Assembly: GCA_046153505.1 (NCBI GenBank) | Contig: JBJXDT010000127.1 | Span: 1 to 38,909 of the forward strand | Reading direction: 5' to 3' | Source of the DNA: JBJXDT01 sp046153505 | GTDB taxonomy: Bacteria > Pseudomonadota > Gammaproteobacteria > Burkholderiales > Methylophilaceae | DNA length: 38,909 nucleotides | Shown here: positions 22,928-31,406 of the stretch, one piece after another | Layout of the letters: each line of letters opens with the position of its first letter | Numbering within the stretch: the first letter of the stretch is position 1 | Program-made: the position numbers and the translations under genes | The notes under the pieces: generated by a model | Seen by the model: only the letters and a program-made list of their open reading frames with translations | What the model was told of the DNA's origin: nothing | Database searches by the model: none

Positions 22928-24715
22928 TTACTTAACGATTGCTTTGGTGTTGCTGTCTGTAATCCGCTTCATTCTACCCAATAAATCATTCAGGCTTACA
23001 TATTTTGTATAGCCGTTTACTGTTACTGCGGGCACGCCACTTCCTTTAACGATGATGAACCCTGTTGGGGTTGACTCAACGCCGCTCATTTCGCAAATAT
23101 CTTCACGCAATTTGCAACTTAGGCCGATTTTTTCATAATTAAATTCTTTAAAAAAGCGCAAAAAAGTACGCTGTAACGCCGCCGCAGTGCCTTCTCCGCC
23201 AAGCGCGGTGATGTTTTCGACGGCGCGTTGTGAGATTTTTTTCACATGGTCACCATCCATGGTTTGAATACGCGCATCCATGTGTACGGGTTTCCAATTT
23301 TCCAATTGTAAATCTGTTACTTTGCCTTCTAGCTTGCCCTCAATCGCACCAAAGTTAAAAGTGCGCGTAATTTCGCCCAAGTCGATGTTGCGCATATCAA
23401 AATCGGCGTACATTCTCGGCACCACGCCAAGCGGGTCATCGATGCGTAATTTATTCATGCTGACAGAACCTTTAAAAGCATTAAACTGCATGGCGCCATC
23501 CATCATCATTTGCTTGTTAGCATAGGTAACAAGCGGAATTTTGCCATCAATTTTCCCTTTCATCTCTGGCCAGCCTAGCGCCTTACTAAACTCATTCATG
23601 GTGATAGGTTTTAAATCCATGCGTAAATGCCACACCCAGTTTTCACCCAACCAAGCTGCAGAAACATCTTGAAAATTGAAGGCACCATCTAAAATGGGCA
23701 GGGTCAACTGTTCTGAAGTGACAGAATAACGGTTCACCTCAGCCTTCAAATTAGTCTCGCCTAAAGGCAAATTAAGCAAATAGCCACTTTCATAAGCGAG
23801 TGTGATATTTTCTGGGTCGTCATAACTCCAGGGAATGTGCGCATTCACATGACTAAAAGCGAATTTATTGTTTTTATCCTGAATATTTGCATCTTTTAAG
23901 TTCAGCTCAAAACTGGTGGGTTGTAAATTTTTTACCTCAAACCGCCAATTGGCTTTGCCCGATACTTCTAAGTTACCAAAAGCAGATTTCTCTAAGGCGG
24001 GTTTTAAAATTACTGAATAAAGCCCTGAAAAATCAACATCTTGAGCACTCACTTTTACATCTTCTAGTGTTTTGGTTTGTGTGTTGATTTGCGCACTTGC
24101 CGTCATTTTGCCCACTTCGTTTACCAGCAAACTGGCATTTTCAATAAATAGCTGTGGTTGTTTGAACGTGCCGTTAATCTCAAACGTGTTACCCGCTTTG
24201 CCAAAATAATATGGCTGCCAAAATACCTCACCTTGCGTCCAGCTTATCAGGCCGTTCCAGTGCCAAAGATCGTTGGATTTTTTTGCTGCAAGCTTGACAT
24301 TGCCTACAAGTCGTTCGCCAGCATGTAAGCCAGCTTCATCCGTAAAACTAGCACCGTTAAACACAATATCGGCAGAGAAATCATTGGGGAAGCTGACAAA
24401 ATGGATAGAAAAAGGCGCGTTGATTGGCTTAGAGCTAAGGTTGCCATTCAGGCAATCAATAATACCAAGTTGGTCGTTCTTGAACTTTCCACAGGCTAAA
24501 CTGAAAGGCGTAAACGATTTCTCGTTGGTGGGTTTTACCTCACCGAATAATTTCAAGGTCGGGTCTGATCCTATTAAATCTACCTGAAATTTTGCGTTTT
24601 TAAGCTGCCCAGCAGGGGCATCAATAGTGTCGACCGCAATGTAGATGCTGGAAACCGCATGCGCAGATTGGCAAAAACAGAGTACAAGTAACGCAAAAAA
24701 GCGCCAAAATCGCAT
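22928..24715 (-). CDS. ydbH: YdbH family AsmA-like lipid-transport protein, short form
   Basis: A 595-residue protein with an N-terminal signal/anchor (MRFWRFFALLVLCFCQSAHA). I use the ATG at 24715, one base after the cysM stop; the longer frame from 24850 lies inside cysM. The body is a long series of beta strands with repeats of the kind NLKAEVNRYSVTSEQLTLP, and the C-terminal DctA-YdbH-type region is visible as EGKLEGKVTDLQLENWKPVHMDARIQT (split here as GKLEGKVTDLQL and PVHMDARI) and ALQRTFLRFFKEFNYEKIG. YdbH with YhdP and TamB carries phospholipids to the outer membrane. E. coli YdbH is about 880 residues, so this one has a shorter groove. Confidence 0.85.
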   Translation of the reverse strand: MRFWRFFALLVLCFCQSAHAVSSIYIAVDTIDAPAGQLKNAKFQVDLIGSDPTLKLFGEVKPTNEKSFTPFSLACGKFKNDQLGIIDCLNGNLSSKPINAPFSIHFVSFPNDFSADIVFNGASFTDEAGLHAGERLVGNVKLAAKKSNDLWHWNGLISWTQGEVFWQPYYFGKAGNTFEINGTFKQPQLFIENASLLVNEVGKMTASAQINTQTKTLEDVKVSAQDVDFSGLYSVILKPALEKSAFGNLEVSGKANWRFEVKNLQPTSFELNLKDANIQDKNNKFAFSHVNAHIPWSYDDPENITLAYESGYLLNLPLGETNLKAEVNRYSVTSEQLTLPILDGAFNFQDVSAAWLGENWVWHLRMDLKPITMNEFSKALGWPEMKGKIDGKIPLVTYANKQMMMDGAMQFNAFKGSVSMNKLRIDDPLGVVPRMYADFDMRNIDLGEITRTFNFGAIEGKLEGKVTDLQLENWKPVHMDARIQTMDGDHVKKISQRAVENITALGGEGTAAALQRTFLRFFKEFNYEKIGLSCKLREDICEMSGVESTPTGFIIVKGSGVPAVTVNGYTKYVSLNDLLGRMKRITDSNTKAIVK

Positions 24716-24716
24716 C

Positions 24717-25616
24717 TTAGGCTGGGAAAACCCCAGTAGATAAATAGCGGTCACCACGGTCACAAACAATAGAAACGATGATCGCGTTTTCCACTTTCTT
24801 TGAAAGTTGCAAGGCCGCAAAAAGTGAGCCTCCACTTGAAATCCCCGCAAAAATACCTTCTTCTGCTGCTAGCTTGCGCGTGGTATTTTCTGCGCTTTTT
24901 TGACTGACATAAACCAACTCATCAACGCGCTTAGCCTCGTATATTTTTGGTAAATACTCTTGAGGCCATTTGCGAATACCAGGAATTTGCGCGCCTTCTT
25001 CTGGCTGAACACCAATAATTTTTATATTTGGATTTTGCTCTTTTAGGTAGCGTGAAACGCCCATAATCGTACCCGTCGTACCCATGCTTGAAACAAAATG
25101 CGTGACTTTGCCCTGCGTATCGCGCCAAATTTCAGGCCCAGTGCCTTCGTAATGCGCTTGCGGATTATCCAAATTGCCAAACTGGTCGAGCACAGTGCCT
25201 TCGCCTTCTGCTTGCAACTTAAGGGCGACATCGCGCGCGAGTTCCATGCTACCATCTTTGGGCGTTAGCAACAGCTCCGCCCCATAAGCTTTCATGCTTT
25301 GGCGCCGCTCGACACTTTGATTTTCGGGCATCACTAAAACCATTTTGTAACCACGCATGGCCGCCACCATAGCTAGTGCAATACCAGTGTTTCCGCTTGT
25401 GGCTTCAATGAGCGTATCGCCTGGTTTGATGTCGCCGCGCGCCTCAGCACGCGCTATCATGCTGTGCGCTGGTCTATCTTTTACTGAACCTGCAGGATTA
25501 TTGCCCTCAAGCTTAAGTAAAATCGTGTTCGAAGTGTCGCCTTGCATGCGTTGCAACGCGACCAACGGCGTGTTGCCAATAAAATCGGCTATCGTCTTAT
25601 TTTTTTGTGTTTTCAT
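24717..25616 (-). CDS. cysM: Cysteine synthase B, PLP-dependent
   Basis: A 299-residue fold-type II PLP enzyme that makes cysteine from O-acetylserine and sulfide or thiosulfate. The PLP lysine is Lys46 in NPAGSVKDRPA, the substrate loop is EATSGNTGIAL (about 68-78) and the phosphate-binding loop is SSMGTTGTIMG (about 171-181). The PAGSVKDRPA variant and the length favour CysM over CysK. The ATG shares its A with the dsbB stop (TAATG), and there is no separate ribosome site, so translation is coupled. ydbH starts one base after its stop. Confidence 0.94.
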   Translation of the reverse strand: MKTQKNKTIADFIGNTPLVALQRMQGDTSNTILLKLEGNNPAGSVKDRPAHSMIARAEARGDIKPGDTLIEATSGNTGIALAMVAAMRGYKMVLVMPENQSVERRQSMKAYGAELLLTPKDGSMELARDVALKLQAEGEGTVLDQFGNLDNPQAHYEGTGPEIWRDTQGKVTHFVSSMGTTGTIMGVSRYLKEQNPNIKIIGVQPEEGAQIPGIRKWPQEYLPKIYEAKRVDELVYVSQKSAENTTRKLAAEEGIFAGISSGGSLFAALQLSKKVENAIIVSIVCDRGDRYLSTGVFPA

Positions 25617-26140
25617 TAATAATTAATTGAGTTTTTTGTATTTATTTTAAATAATAAAATCGCGTAAGCCGCAAACGAAACAAAAGCAATAAGCCCAAGC
25701 TGCGGCAATGTTAGGCCAAGAAATGTCCAGTCAATTGTCGCGCAATCACCTGTGCCTTTAAATACCAGCATAAACGCTTTTTTCAGTGGAAAATTCTCGA
25801 ACATATAATCAAAACCTACACCGCAATCTGCAATAATCTCACCCTGGTGCGCCTGCAAATACCAGTGGCGAATTGCCCAGCCAGCACCAACCAAAGCAGC
25901 AATCACTTGGGAAAGCATGAGCAACTTTCCTGGAATGCTTGCAGGTTTTATAAAAGCCGCAAGCAAAAACAATACACCTACACACATAAAGCAGATGCGC
26001 TGCGTAATACAAAGCGGGCAAGGCTCGAGTTTATATACTGTTTGAATGACCAAAGCCAATGCAACCAAACCAAAGCTGGCTACAAAGCCTAATAAATAGC
26101 CAGTTTTACCTTTAAAAAAATCGTATGACAGTTGTTTCAT
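25616..26140 (-). CDS. dsbB: Disulfide bond formation protein DsbB
   Basis: A 174-residue inner-membrane protein with four helices that reoxidises DsbA by passing electrons to quinone. Cys41-Pro-Leu-Cys44 in the first periplasmic loop and Cys106/Cys133 in the second (DCGVGF and GTGDC) are the two working pairs. QRIC after the CxxC motif is the quinone-proximal segment. AAGGA lies seven bases before the ATG. No dsbA gene is in the window. Its overlap with cysM by one base (TAATG) puts disulfide formation and cysteine synthesis in one transcript. Confidence 0.95.
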   Translation of the reverse strand: MKQLSYDFFKGKTGYLLGFVASFGLVALALVIQTVYKLEPCPLCITQRICFMCVGVLFLLAAFIKPASIPGKLLMLSQVIAALVGAGWAIRHWYLQAHQGEIIADCGVGFDYMFENFPLKKAFMLVFKGTGDCATIDWTFLGLTLPQLGLIAFVSFAAYAILLFKINTKNSINY

Positions 26141-26188
26141 TATTTATCCTTATTCCGTTAAGTCAAATTGTAATAGATAATAGACAGT

Positions 26189-27394
26189 GTGGCTGAATCT
26201 GACATCTCTCCTTTGCAAAAAATCCTGACTGTAACCGAATTAAATCGGCTTGCACGGGAAGTGCTGGAAATGAGTTTCCCGCTTTTTTGGGTTTCGGGCG
26301 AAGTTTCTAACTTTACTCGGGCCGCAAGTGGACATTGGTATTTCTCATTAAAAGACGGCAGCGCGCAAGTGCGTTGTGTAATGTTTAAAGGTCGCAACAG
26401 TTACGTGGATTTTATGCCCCGCGAGGGTGATAAAATTGAAGTACGCGCAACCGTCACACTGTATGAAGCGCGCGGAGAGTTTCAACTTACAGTTGAATTC
26501 ATTCAAAAAGCGGGTTTGGGCGCATTGTTTGAGGCCTTTGAAAAGCTGAAATCAACACTTGCCGCCGAAGGATTATTTGATGCTAAGCATAAGCAAGCGA
26601 TTCCAACATATGCTTGTACGATTGGCATCGTGACCTCGCCTGACGCAGCGGCTCTGCACGATGTTTTAACCACGCTAAAGCGACGTAACCCGAATATAGG
26701 CGTGATTATTTACCCAACCCCAGTCCAAGGCAAAGGCGCGGCAGAAACCATTGCCAGAGCCATCAACACAGCTAACGCCCGCCAAGAAGTCGATACGCTA
26801 ATTATTTGTCGTGGCGGTGGTAGCATGCAAGATTTATGGCAGTTTAACGAGGAAATCGTAGCACGTGCCCTATTTAATTGTGTCATTCCAACAATCTCTG
26901 GCGTTGGTCATGAAACCGATTTTACGATTGCCGACTTTGTAGCTGATGCGCGCGCCGCAACACCCACCGCGGCTGCAGAGCTTGCCAGTACCCAGTTAAT
27001 AGAGATGCGGCAACAAGTGGCTCAATTATGGCACAGGCTAGAGAAGCGCATGGATATTAGCTTGAAGGGCAATGCCCAAAAGCTAGATTATTTGGGAAAG
27101 CGCTTAATTTCGCCTTTACAACAGCTGCAAAATCAGCACACTCAACTCAAGCAGCTGCAAAATCGGTTGGCTTTTGCCATGCAACAACAGCTAAAAAAAC
27201 AACATCAAACCTTTTTGCGACTTAAAACCAGTATCAATCAGCTAAGTCCACAGGCAGTATTGGCGCGGGGATATGCCTTCGTCACGCAAAACGAGCGCAC
27301 TATCACAGATAGCAAACAGCTGGAAATCGGTCAAGAAGTGAGCATCCACCTTAATATTGGTGAAGCAAATGCAAAAATTACAAATAAACGCTAA
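26189..27394 (+). CDS. xseA: Exodeoxyribonuclease VII large subunit XseA
   Basis: A 401-residue subunit of exonuclease VII, which degrades single-stranded DNA in both directions. An OB-fold domain comes first (LTVTELNRLAREVLEMSFPLFWVSGEVSNF, here residues about 13-42, then GHWYFSLKDG), followed by the catalytic region with YACTIGIVTSPDAAALHDVL, IICRGGGSMQDLWQFNEE and GVGHETDFTIADFVADARAATPTAAAE. A coiled-coil and C-terminal LARGYAFVT motif follow. Translation appears to start at GTG 26189; no strong ribosome site is visible. The small subunit gene xseB is not nearby. It is divergent from dsbB with a 48-base gap. Confidence 0.95.
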   Translation: MAESDISPLQKILTVTELNRLAREVLEMSFPLFWVSGEVSNFTRAASGHWYFSLKDGSAQVRCVMFKGRNSYVDFMPREGDKIEVRATVTLYEARGEFQLTVEFIQKAGLGALFEAFEKLKSTLAAEGLFDAKHKQAIPTYACTIGIVTSPDAAALHDVLTTLKRRNPNIGVIIYPTPVQGKGAAETIARAINTANARQEVDTLIICRGGGSMQDLWQFNEEIVARALFNCVIPTISGVGHETDFTIADFVADARAATPTAAAELASTQLIEMRQQVAQLWHRLEKRMDISLKGNAQKLDYLGKRLISPLQQLQNQHTQLKQLQNRLAFAMQQQLKKQHQTFLRLKTSINQLSPQAVLARGYAFVTQNERTITDSKQLEIGQEVSIHLNIGEANAKITNKR

Positions 27395-27401
27395 CGGGCT
27401 A

Positions 27402-27441
27402 TTGGTTTGTACGCGTAATTGTTTAATAATGTGCAATTACG
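27402..27441 (+). promoter_or_regulatory. Candidate kup promoter with overlapping inverted repeat
   Basis: AATAAT at 27425-27430 (five of six) lies 17 bases after TTGGTT at 27402-27407 (three of six). A perfect eight-base inverted repeat, CGTAATTG at 27414-27421 and CAATTACG at 27434-27441, surrounds the -10. The repeat could be an operator or, if transcription starts further upstream, a leader hairpin. It lies 16 bases before the kup ATG. Confidence 0.35.
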
Positions 27442-27456
27442 TTAATGCACTAACGC

Positions 27457-29340
27457 ATGGACAATCATCTTTCTGAAAAACCTCGTTTACCAGCTCTCGC
27501 ACTAGCCGCGCTAGGCGTTGTGTTTGGCGACATCGGCACTAGTCCGCTTTATACAATGAAAGAAGTATTTGCGGCCAGTCATCACCCGGTTCCACTCACC
27601 CACGATAACGTGTTTGGTATTTTGTCCCTGATTGTATGGGGCTTAATCATGATTGTGACTATCAAATATGTCGCTTTTATTATGAGGGCCGACAACCGTG
27701 GTGAAGGTGGCATTATGGCTTTACTCGCATTGGCCAGTCGTAACACACAAGATAATCCACATAAACAAAAAATTATTATGACGCTAGGTATTTTGGGTGC
27801 GTGCATGTTTTATGCCGATGGCATGATTACGCCTGCAGTCTCCGTTTTGGGTGCGGTGGAAGGCTTGGAAGTGGCTGCCAGCGGACTTCACCATTATATT
27901 TTACCGATTTCCTTATTGGTCATTTTCGGCTTATTCTGGGCACAAAGCAAAGGCACGGCCGTAGTCGGCGCATTTTTTGGGCCTATCATGTTTGTTTGGT
28001 TTAGCGTGTTGGCTATTTTAGGCTTTATTAATATCGGCCTAGAGCCAAAAGTGATTCGGTCGCTTAACCCTTGGTATGGTTTTCACTTTTTTATGGAAAA
28101 CCGCTGGTGGGCATTCGTGGCGCTTGGCTCAGTAGTGCTAGCATTTACTGGCGCTGAGGCGCTATACGCCGACATGGGACATTTTGGCCGCAAACCTATT
28201 CGCTTAGCTTGGTTTATTTTTGTGTTGCCCGCTTTAATCATCAATTATTTTGGACAGGGCGCACTGCTTCTTAGCAATCCGAAAGCCATGGAAAACCCAT
28301 TCTATTTGATGGCGCCTTCTTGGGCGCTTTTTCCACTGATTATTTTGGCGACAATCGCTGCTGTAATTGCCTCGCAGGCTGTTATTTCAGGCGCATTCTC
28401 TGTCTCACGCCAAGCTTTGCAGCTTGGCTACTTGCCACGTATGCACATTGAGCACACTTCAGAAAGCACACAGGGACAAGTTTATATGCCGCGTGTCAAC
28501 TGGGGCTTGATGGCGGGCGTGATGATTTTAGTGATTGGCTTTGGCAGCTCGGGTAAACTAGCGGCGGCCTATGGTATTGCAGTGACGGGTGATATGGTCA
28601 TCACCACATTACTGGCCTCTATCGTTTTCCGCGAAATTTGGGGATGGGGATGGCTACGAACCGGTGCGCTGGCGGCACTGTTTCTAGTAGTAGATTTATC
28701 TCTATTTGGCGCTAATGTGCTTAAAATTCCTGATGGCGGCTGGGTGCCCCTCTTAATCGGCATCGTCATTTTTACGCTCATGCTCACTTGGAAAACAGGC
28801 CGGGGTTTGCTTTATAGCCGTTTAAAAATGGATGCGATGGCTTTAGACCCATTTATTGAAGCCATTGGCGCGCATTCGCCAGTGCGCGTGCCTGGCACTG
28901 CGCTATTTATGACCCCCAATCCTGAAGGTGTGCCACACGCCATGTTGCACAATCTCAAACACAACAAAGTACTTCACGAAAAAATCGTGATTCTCACCGT
29001 GCGTTTTTTGGATTACCCGCATAGCACGCAAGAAGAGCGCGTTGTTGTTGAAAATCTCCCCTATGGTTTTAACCGCGTTACCATCAATTATGGCTTTAAA
29101 GATGAGCCAGATTTACCTCGCGATTTATTGCTGTGCAAAGATGAAGGCTTGGATCTAGACCCAATGGACACTTCGTTCTTTATCGGCAAAGAGATTCTTA
29201 AAGCAAGCGGCGACCTTGGTATGGCTTATTGGCGCAAAAAAATCTTTATTGGCTTGTTTCGCAGCGCAGAAACCATTACCAACCAGTTTAAGTTGCCGCC
29301 AAATCGTGTGGTAGAGCTGGGTGCCCAAGTGAGATTTTAA
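27457..29340 (+). CDS. kup: Potassium transporter Kup
   Basis: A 627-residue KUP/HAK/KT-type K+/H+ symporter. The family start is ALAALGVVFGDIGTSPLY (about residues 13-30). There are 12 transmembrane helices up to about residue 450, with GEGGIMALLALA and TGAEALYADMGHFG as the conserved ion-pathway loops, and a cytosolic C-terminal domain of about 170 residues with FIGKEIL near the end. E. coli Kup is 622 residues. It mediates potassium uptake, mainly at low pH or high osmolarity. No strong ribosome site precedes the ATG. It stands alone between xseA and the M48 gene. Confidence 0.96.
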   Translation: MDNHLSEKPRLPALALAALGVVFGDIGTSPLYTMKEVFAASHHPVPLTHDNVFGILSLIVWGLIMIVTIKYVAFIMRADNRGEGGIMALLALASRNTQDNPHKQKIIMTLGILGACMFYADGMITPAVSVLGAVEGLEVAASGLHHYILPISLLVIFGLFWAQSKGTAVVGAFFGPIMFVWFSVLAILGFINIGLEPKVIRSLNPWYGFHFFMENRWWAFVALGSVVLAFTGAEALYADMGHFGRKPIRLAWFIFVLPALIINYFGQGALLLSNPKAMENPFYLMAPSWALFPLIILATIAAVIASQAVISGAFSVSRQALQLGYLPRMHIEHTSESTQGQVYMPRVNWGLMAGVMILVIGFGSSGKLAAAYGIAVTGDMVITTLLASIVFREIWGWGWLRTGALAALFLVVDLSLFGANVLKIPDGGWVPLLIGIVIFTLMLTWKTGRGLLYSRLKMDAMALDPFIEAIGAHSPVRVPGTALFMTPNPEGVPHAMLHNLKHNKVLHEKIVILTVRFLDYPHSTQEERVVVENLPYGFNRVTINYGFKDEPDLPRDLLLCKDEGLDLDPMDTSFFIGKEILKASGDLGMAYWRKKIFIGLFRSAETITNQFKLPPNRVVELGAQVRF

Positions 29341-29411
29341 TCATATTGAAATCAACCATTATTAAAATCGTGCGTTAAGCAATATGCTTTTAGTATAAAT
29401 AGGGATAAGTG

Positions 29412-30227
29412 ATGAAAAAAATCTTAGCTGTTATCGTTGCAAGTATAGTCTTGGCGGGCTGTGCCACCACTACAAAAGACAGTGTTTCTGGCGTTAGCCG
29501 CTCACAATTTATGTTGCTTCCGGCATCGCAAATCACCAGCATGTCTGCGCAAGCATATCAACAAACGCTTAAAGAAGCGACTGGTAAAAACACACTAAAC
29601 GTAGATAAAGTACAGCTAGAACGGGTGCGTACCATTTCAAACCGTTTAATTGGACAAGTGGGTGTTTTTAGACCAGACGCAACCAAATGGGCATGGGAAG
29701 TCAATGTAGAAAAGAACGATCAATTGAACGCATATTGCATGCCTGGCGGCAAAATCATGGTACTTTCTGGCATGATGGATAAGTTACACGCCACTGACGA
29801 CGAGCTTGCCGCGGTGATTGGTCACGAGATTTCACACGCATTGCGTGAGCATGGTCGTGAACGCATGTCGCAAGCCTATGTTCAACAGTTTGGTTTACAA
29901 GCACTAGCAGCTTTTGTGACAAAAGGCGCTGCAGGCGGCGCAATTAATCAAGCTGCAGGCATGGGCTCACAACTATTTTTTGCGTTACCCAACGGTCGTG
30001 AACAAGAACGAGAAGCTGATAAAATGGGCTTAGAATTAGCTGCGCGCGCTGGTTACAACCCAGATGCCGCAGTGACTTTATGGCAAAAAATGGAGGCCCT
30101 CAATAAAGGTGCGCCACCAGAGTTTTTAAGTACCCACCCAGCGAGCGCAAATCGCATTAAAGATTTACAAGCACTTGCACCAAAAGTGCGCCCACTATAC
30201 GAGGCTGCAAAAGCCAAACAATCATAA
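29412..30227 (+). CDS. M48-family metallopeptidase lipoprotein (LoiP-like)
   Basis: A 271-residue outer-membrane or periplasmic lipoprotein protease. I choose the ATG at 29412 (AGGG seven bases upstream) over the adjacent GTG at 29409. The signal peptide ends in the lipobox VLAGC (Cys17). The zinc site is HEISH (His138, Glu139, His142) in IGHEISHALREHGRE, with a third ligand in the REQEREADKMG segment, and the C-terminal FLSTHPASANRI motif is typical of LoiP/YcaL and of BepA. These enzymes help with quality control of outer-membrane assembly. A rho-independent terminator follows at 30244-30271, so the gene is probably its own transcript. Confidence 0.93.
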   Translation: MKKILAVIVASIVLAGCATTTKDSVSGVSRSQFMLLPASQITSMSAQAYQQTLKEATGKNTLNVDKVQLERVRTISNRLIGQVGVFRPDATKWAWEVNVEKNDQLNAYCMPGGKIMVLSGMMDKLHATDDELAAVIGHEISHALREHGRERMSQAYVQQFGLQALAAFVTKGAAGGAINQAAGMGSQLFFALPNGREQEREADKMGLELAARAGYNPDAAVTLWQKMEALNKGAPPEFLSTHPASANRIKDLQALAPKVRPLYEAAKAKQS

Positions 30228-30243
30228 TGAACATGCCGTATTT

Positions 30244-30271
30244 AAAAGCACGCTTTGCGGCGTGCTTTTTT
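30244..30271 (+). terminator. Rho-independent terminator after M48 gene
   Basis: AAAAGCACGC (30244-30253) pairs with GCGTGCTTTT (30260-30269) around a six-base loop and continues into two more Ts. It lies 16 bases after the protease stop. It separates this gene from dapD. Confidence 0.93.
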
Positions 30272-30272
30272 A

Positions 30273-30301
30273 TTGGGCTATCGCCCTGTTTAGGTTAAAA
30301 T
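30273..30301 (+). promoter_or_regulatory. Candidate dapD promoter
   Basis: TTGGGC at 30273-30278 (three of six) and TAAAAT at 30296-30301 (five of six) are 17 bases apart. The predicted start point is about 30 bases before the dapD ATG, and the promoter lies immediately after the terminator of the preceding gene. The weak -35 keeps confidence low. Confidence 0.4.
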
Positions 30302-30336
30302 AGCGCTTCTGTTTATTTAACCCATTTGAGAGCATT

Positions 30337-31164
30337 ATGGATTCACGTCAAAGTATTATAGAAGCCGCATTTGAAGACCGCGCCAATATTAACCCAGCCA
30401 ACGCAAGTGCTGAAATTAAAACCACCGTTGCCGGCGTGCTAGGTGATTTAGACAGCGGCACACTGCGCGTTGCGACCCGTATTGGCGATACTCAACAATG
30501 GGAAACACATCAATGGCTTAAAAAAGCCGTTTTGTTGTCATTCCGTTTGCAAGACAACGTATTGATGGATGATGGTGTGACTAAGTACTTTGACAAAGTG
30601 CCACCTAAATTTGCAGACTACACAGAAGAAGACTTTAAGGCTGGCGGCTTTCGTGTTGTGCCTAATGCGATTGTTCGTCGTGGCTCATTTATCGCAAAGA
30701 ATACCGTACTCATGCCTAGCTACGTGAATATTGGCGCTTATGTTGGCGAAGGCTCCATGGTTGACACGTGGGCAACCGTGGGCTCTTGTGCGCAAATCGG
30801 TAAAAACGTGCATTTAAGCGGCGGCGTTGGCATTGGCGGCGTGTTAGAGCCAGTGCAAGCTGGCCCAACCATTATTGGTGACAATTGCTTTGTAGGTGCC
30901 CGCTCTGAAGTGGTTGAAGGCGTAGTAGTAGAGGATAACTGCGTGATTTCCATGGGTGTTTATATTGGTCAAAGCACCAAAATTTATGATCGCGAAACTG
31001 GCGAAGTATTCTATGGTCGTATTCCAACTGGCTCAGTGGTTGTTTCAGGCAACCTACCAAGCAAAGATGGTGCGTACAGCTTATATTGCGCAGTAATTGT
31101 AAAAAAGGTTGATGCCAAAACACTTGGTAAAGTTGGTATTAACGAACTTTTACGAGGCATTTAA
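30337..31164 (+). CDS. dapD: 2,3,4,5-Tetrahydropyridine-2,6-dicarboxylate N-succinyltransferase
   Basis: A 275-residue enzyme that succinylates tetrahydrodipicolinate in the succinylase route to meso-diaminopimelate and lysine. It has an N-terminal helical domain, then a left-handed beta-helix made of hexapeptide repeats (about residues 105-230: VNIGAYVGEGSMVDTWATVG, GVGIGGVLEP, IIGDNCFVGARSEVVEGVVV) and ends with a DAKTLGKVGINELL tail. It works as a trimer. GAGAG lies before the ATG. In many betaproteobacteria dapD is followed closely by arsC and dapE; here a GGDEF-EAL gene separates them. Confidence 0.97.
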   Translation: MDSRQSIIEAAFEDRANINPANASAEIKTTVAGVLGDLDSGTLRVATRIGDTQQWETHQWLKKAVLLSFRLQDNVLMDDGVTKYFDKVPPKFADYTEEDFKAGGFRVVPNAIVRRGSFIAKNTVLMPSYVNIGAYVGEGSMVDTWATVGSCAQIGKNVHLSGGVGIGGVLEPVQAGPTIIGDNCFVGARSEVVEGVVVEDNCVISMGVYIGQSTKIYDRETGEVFYGRIPTGSVVVSGNLPSKDGAYSLYCAVIVKKVDAKTLGKVGINELLRGI

Positions 31165-31230
31165 CCGACTAAAAATTTAATTGTAGCTTTTCTGAACTAA
31201 ATCTTAATTTCTCCCAACTTTTACTATTTT

Positions 31231-31254
31231 AAGGTGTCGATATCTCGACACCTT
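31231..31254. repeat. Perfect 10-bp palindrome after dapD
   Basis: AAGGTGTCGA at 31231-31240 and TCGACACCTT at 31245-31254 are perfectly complementary around TATC. It lies 67 bases after the dapD stop. As RNA it would form a stable hairpin, but no T-run follows on either strand, so it is at best a rho-independent-like or mRNA-stabilising structure. It might instead be a protein-binding site for the downstream GGDEF-EAL gene. Confidence 0.6.
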
Positions 31255-31384
31255 CCTGCGATAATCGCCAATTTAAGGCGCAACTATTATTCAAAGTCAC
31301 ATCCAAAAATATTATTAATTGAATATTTTCAATAAGTTAGCGCTTAATTCTTTATTTTTTCATTATGGTATGCATCTTGCGAGC

Positions 31385-31405
31385 TCAATGACAACGGATC
31401 ATTGA
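31385..31405. repeat. 7-bp inverted repeat just before the GGDEF-EAL start
   Basis: TCAATGA (31385-31391) and TCATTGA (31399-31405) flank a seven-base loop containing GGA, ending one base before the GTG start at 31407. In the mRNA it would form a hairpin in which the only ribosome-site-like GGA sits in the loop. Confidence 0.4.
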
Positions 31406-31406
31406 A

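Noticed and set aside
24716..24850. N-terminal extension of YdbH
   Set aside because: It lies within cysM and lacks family similarity; the ATG at 24715 gives a proper signal peptide.
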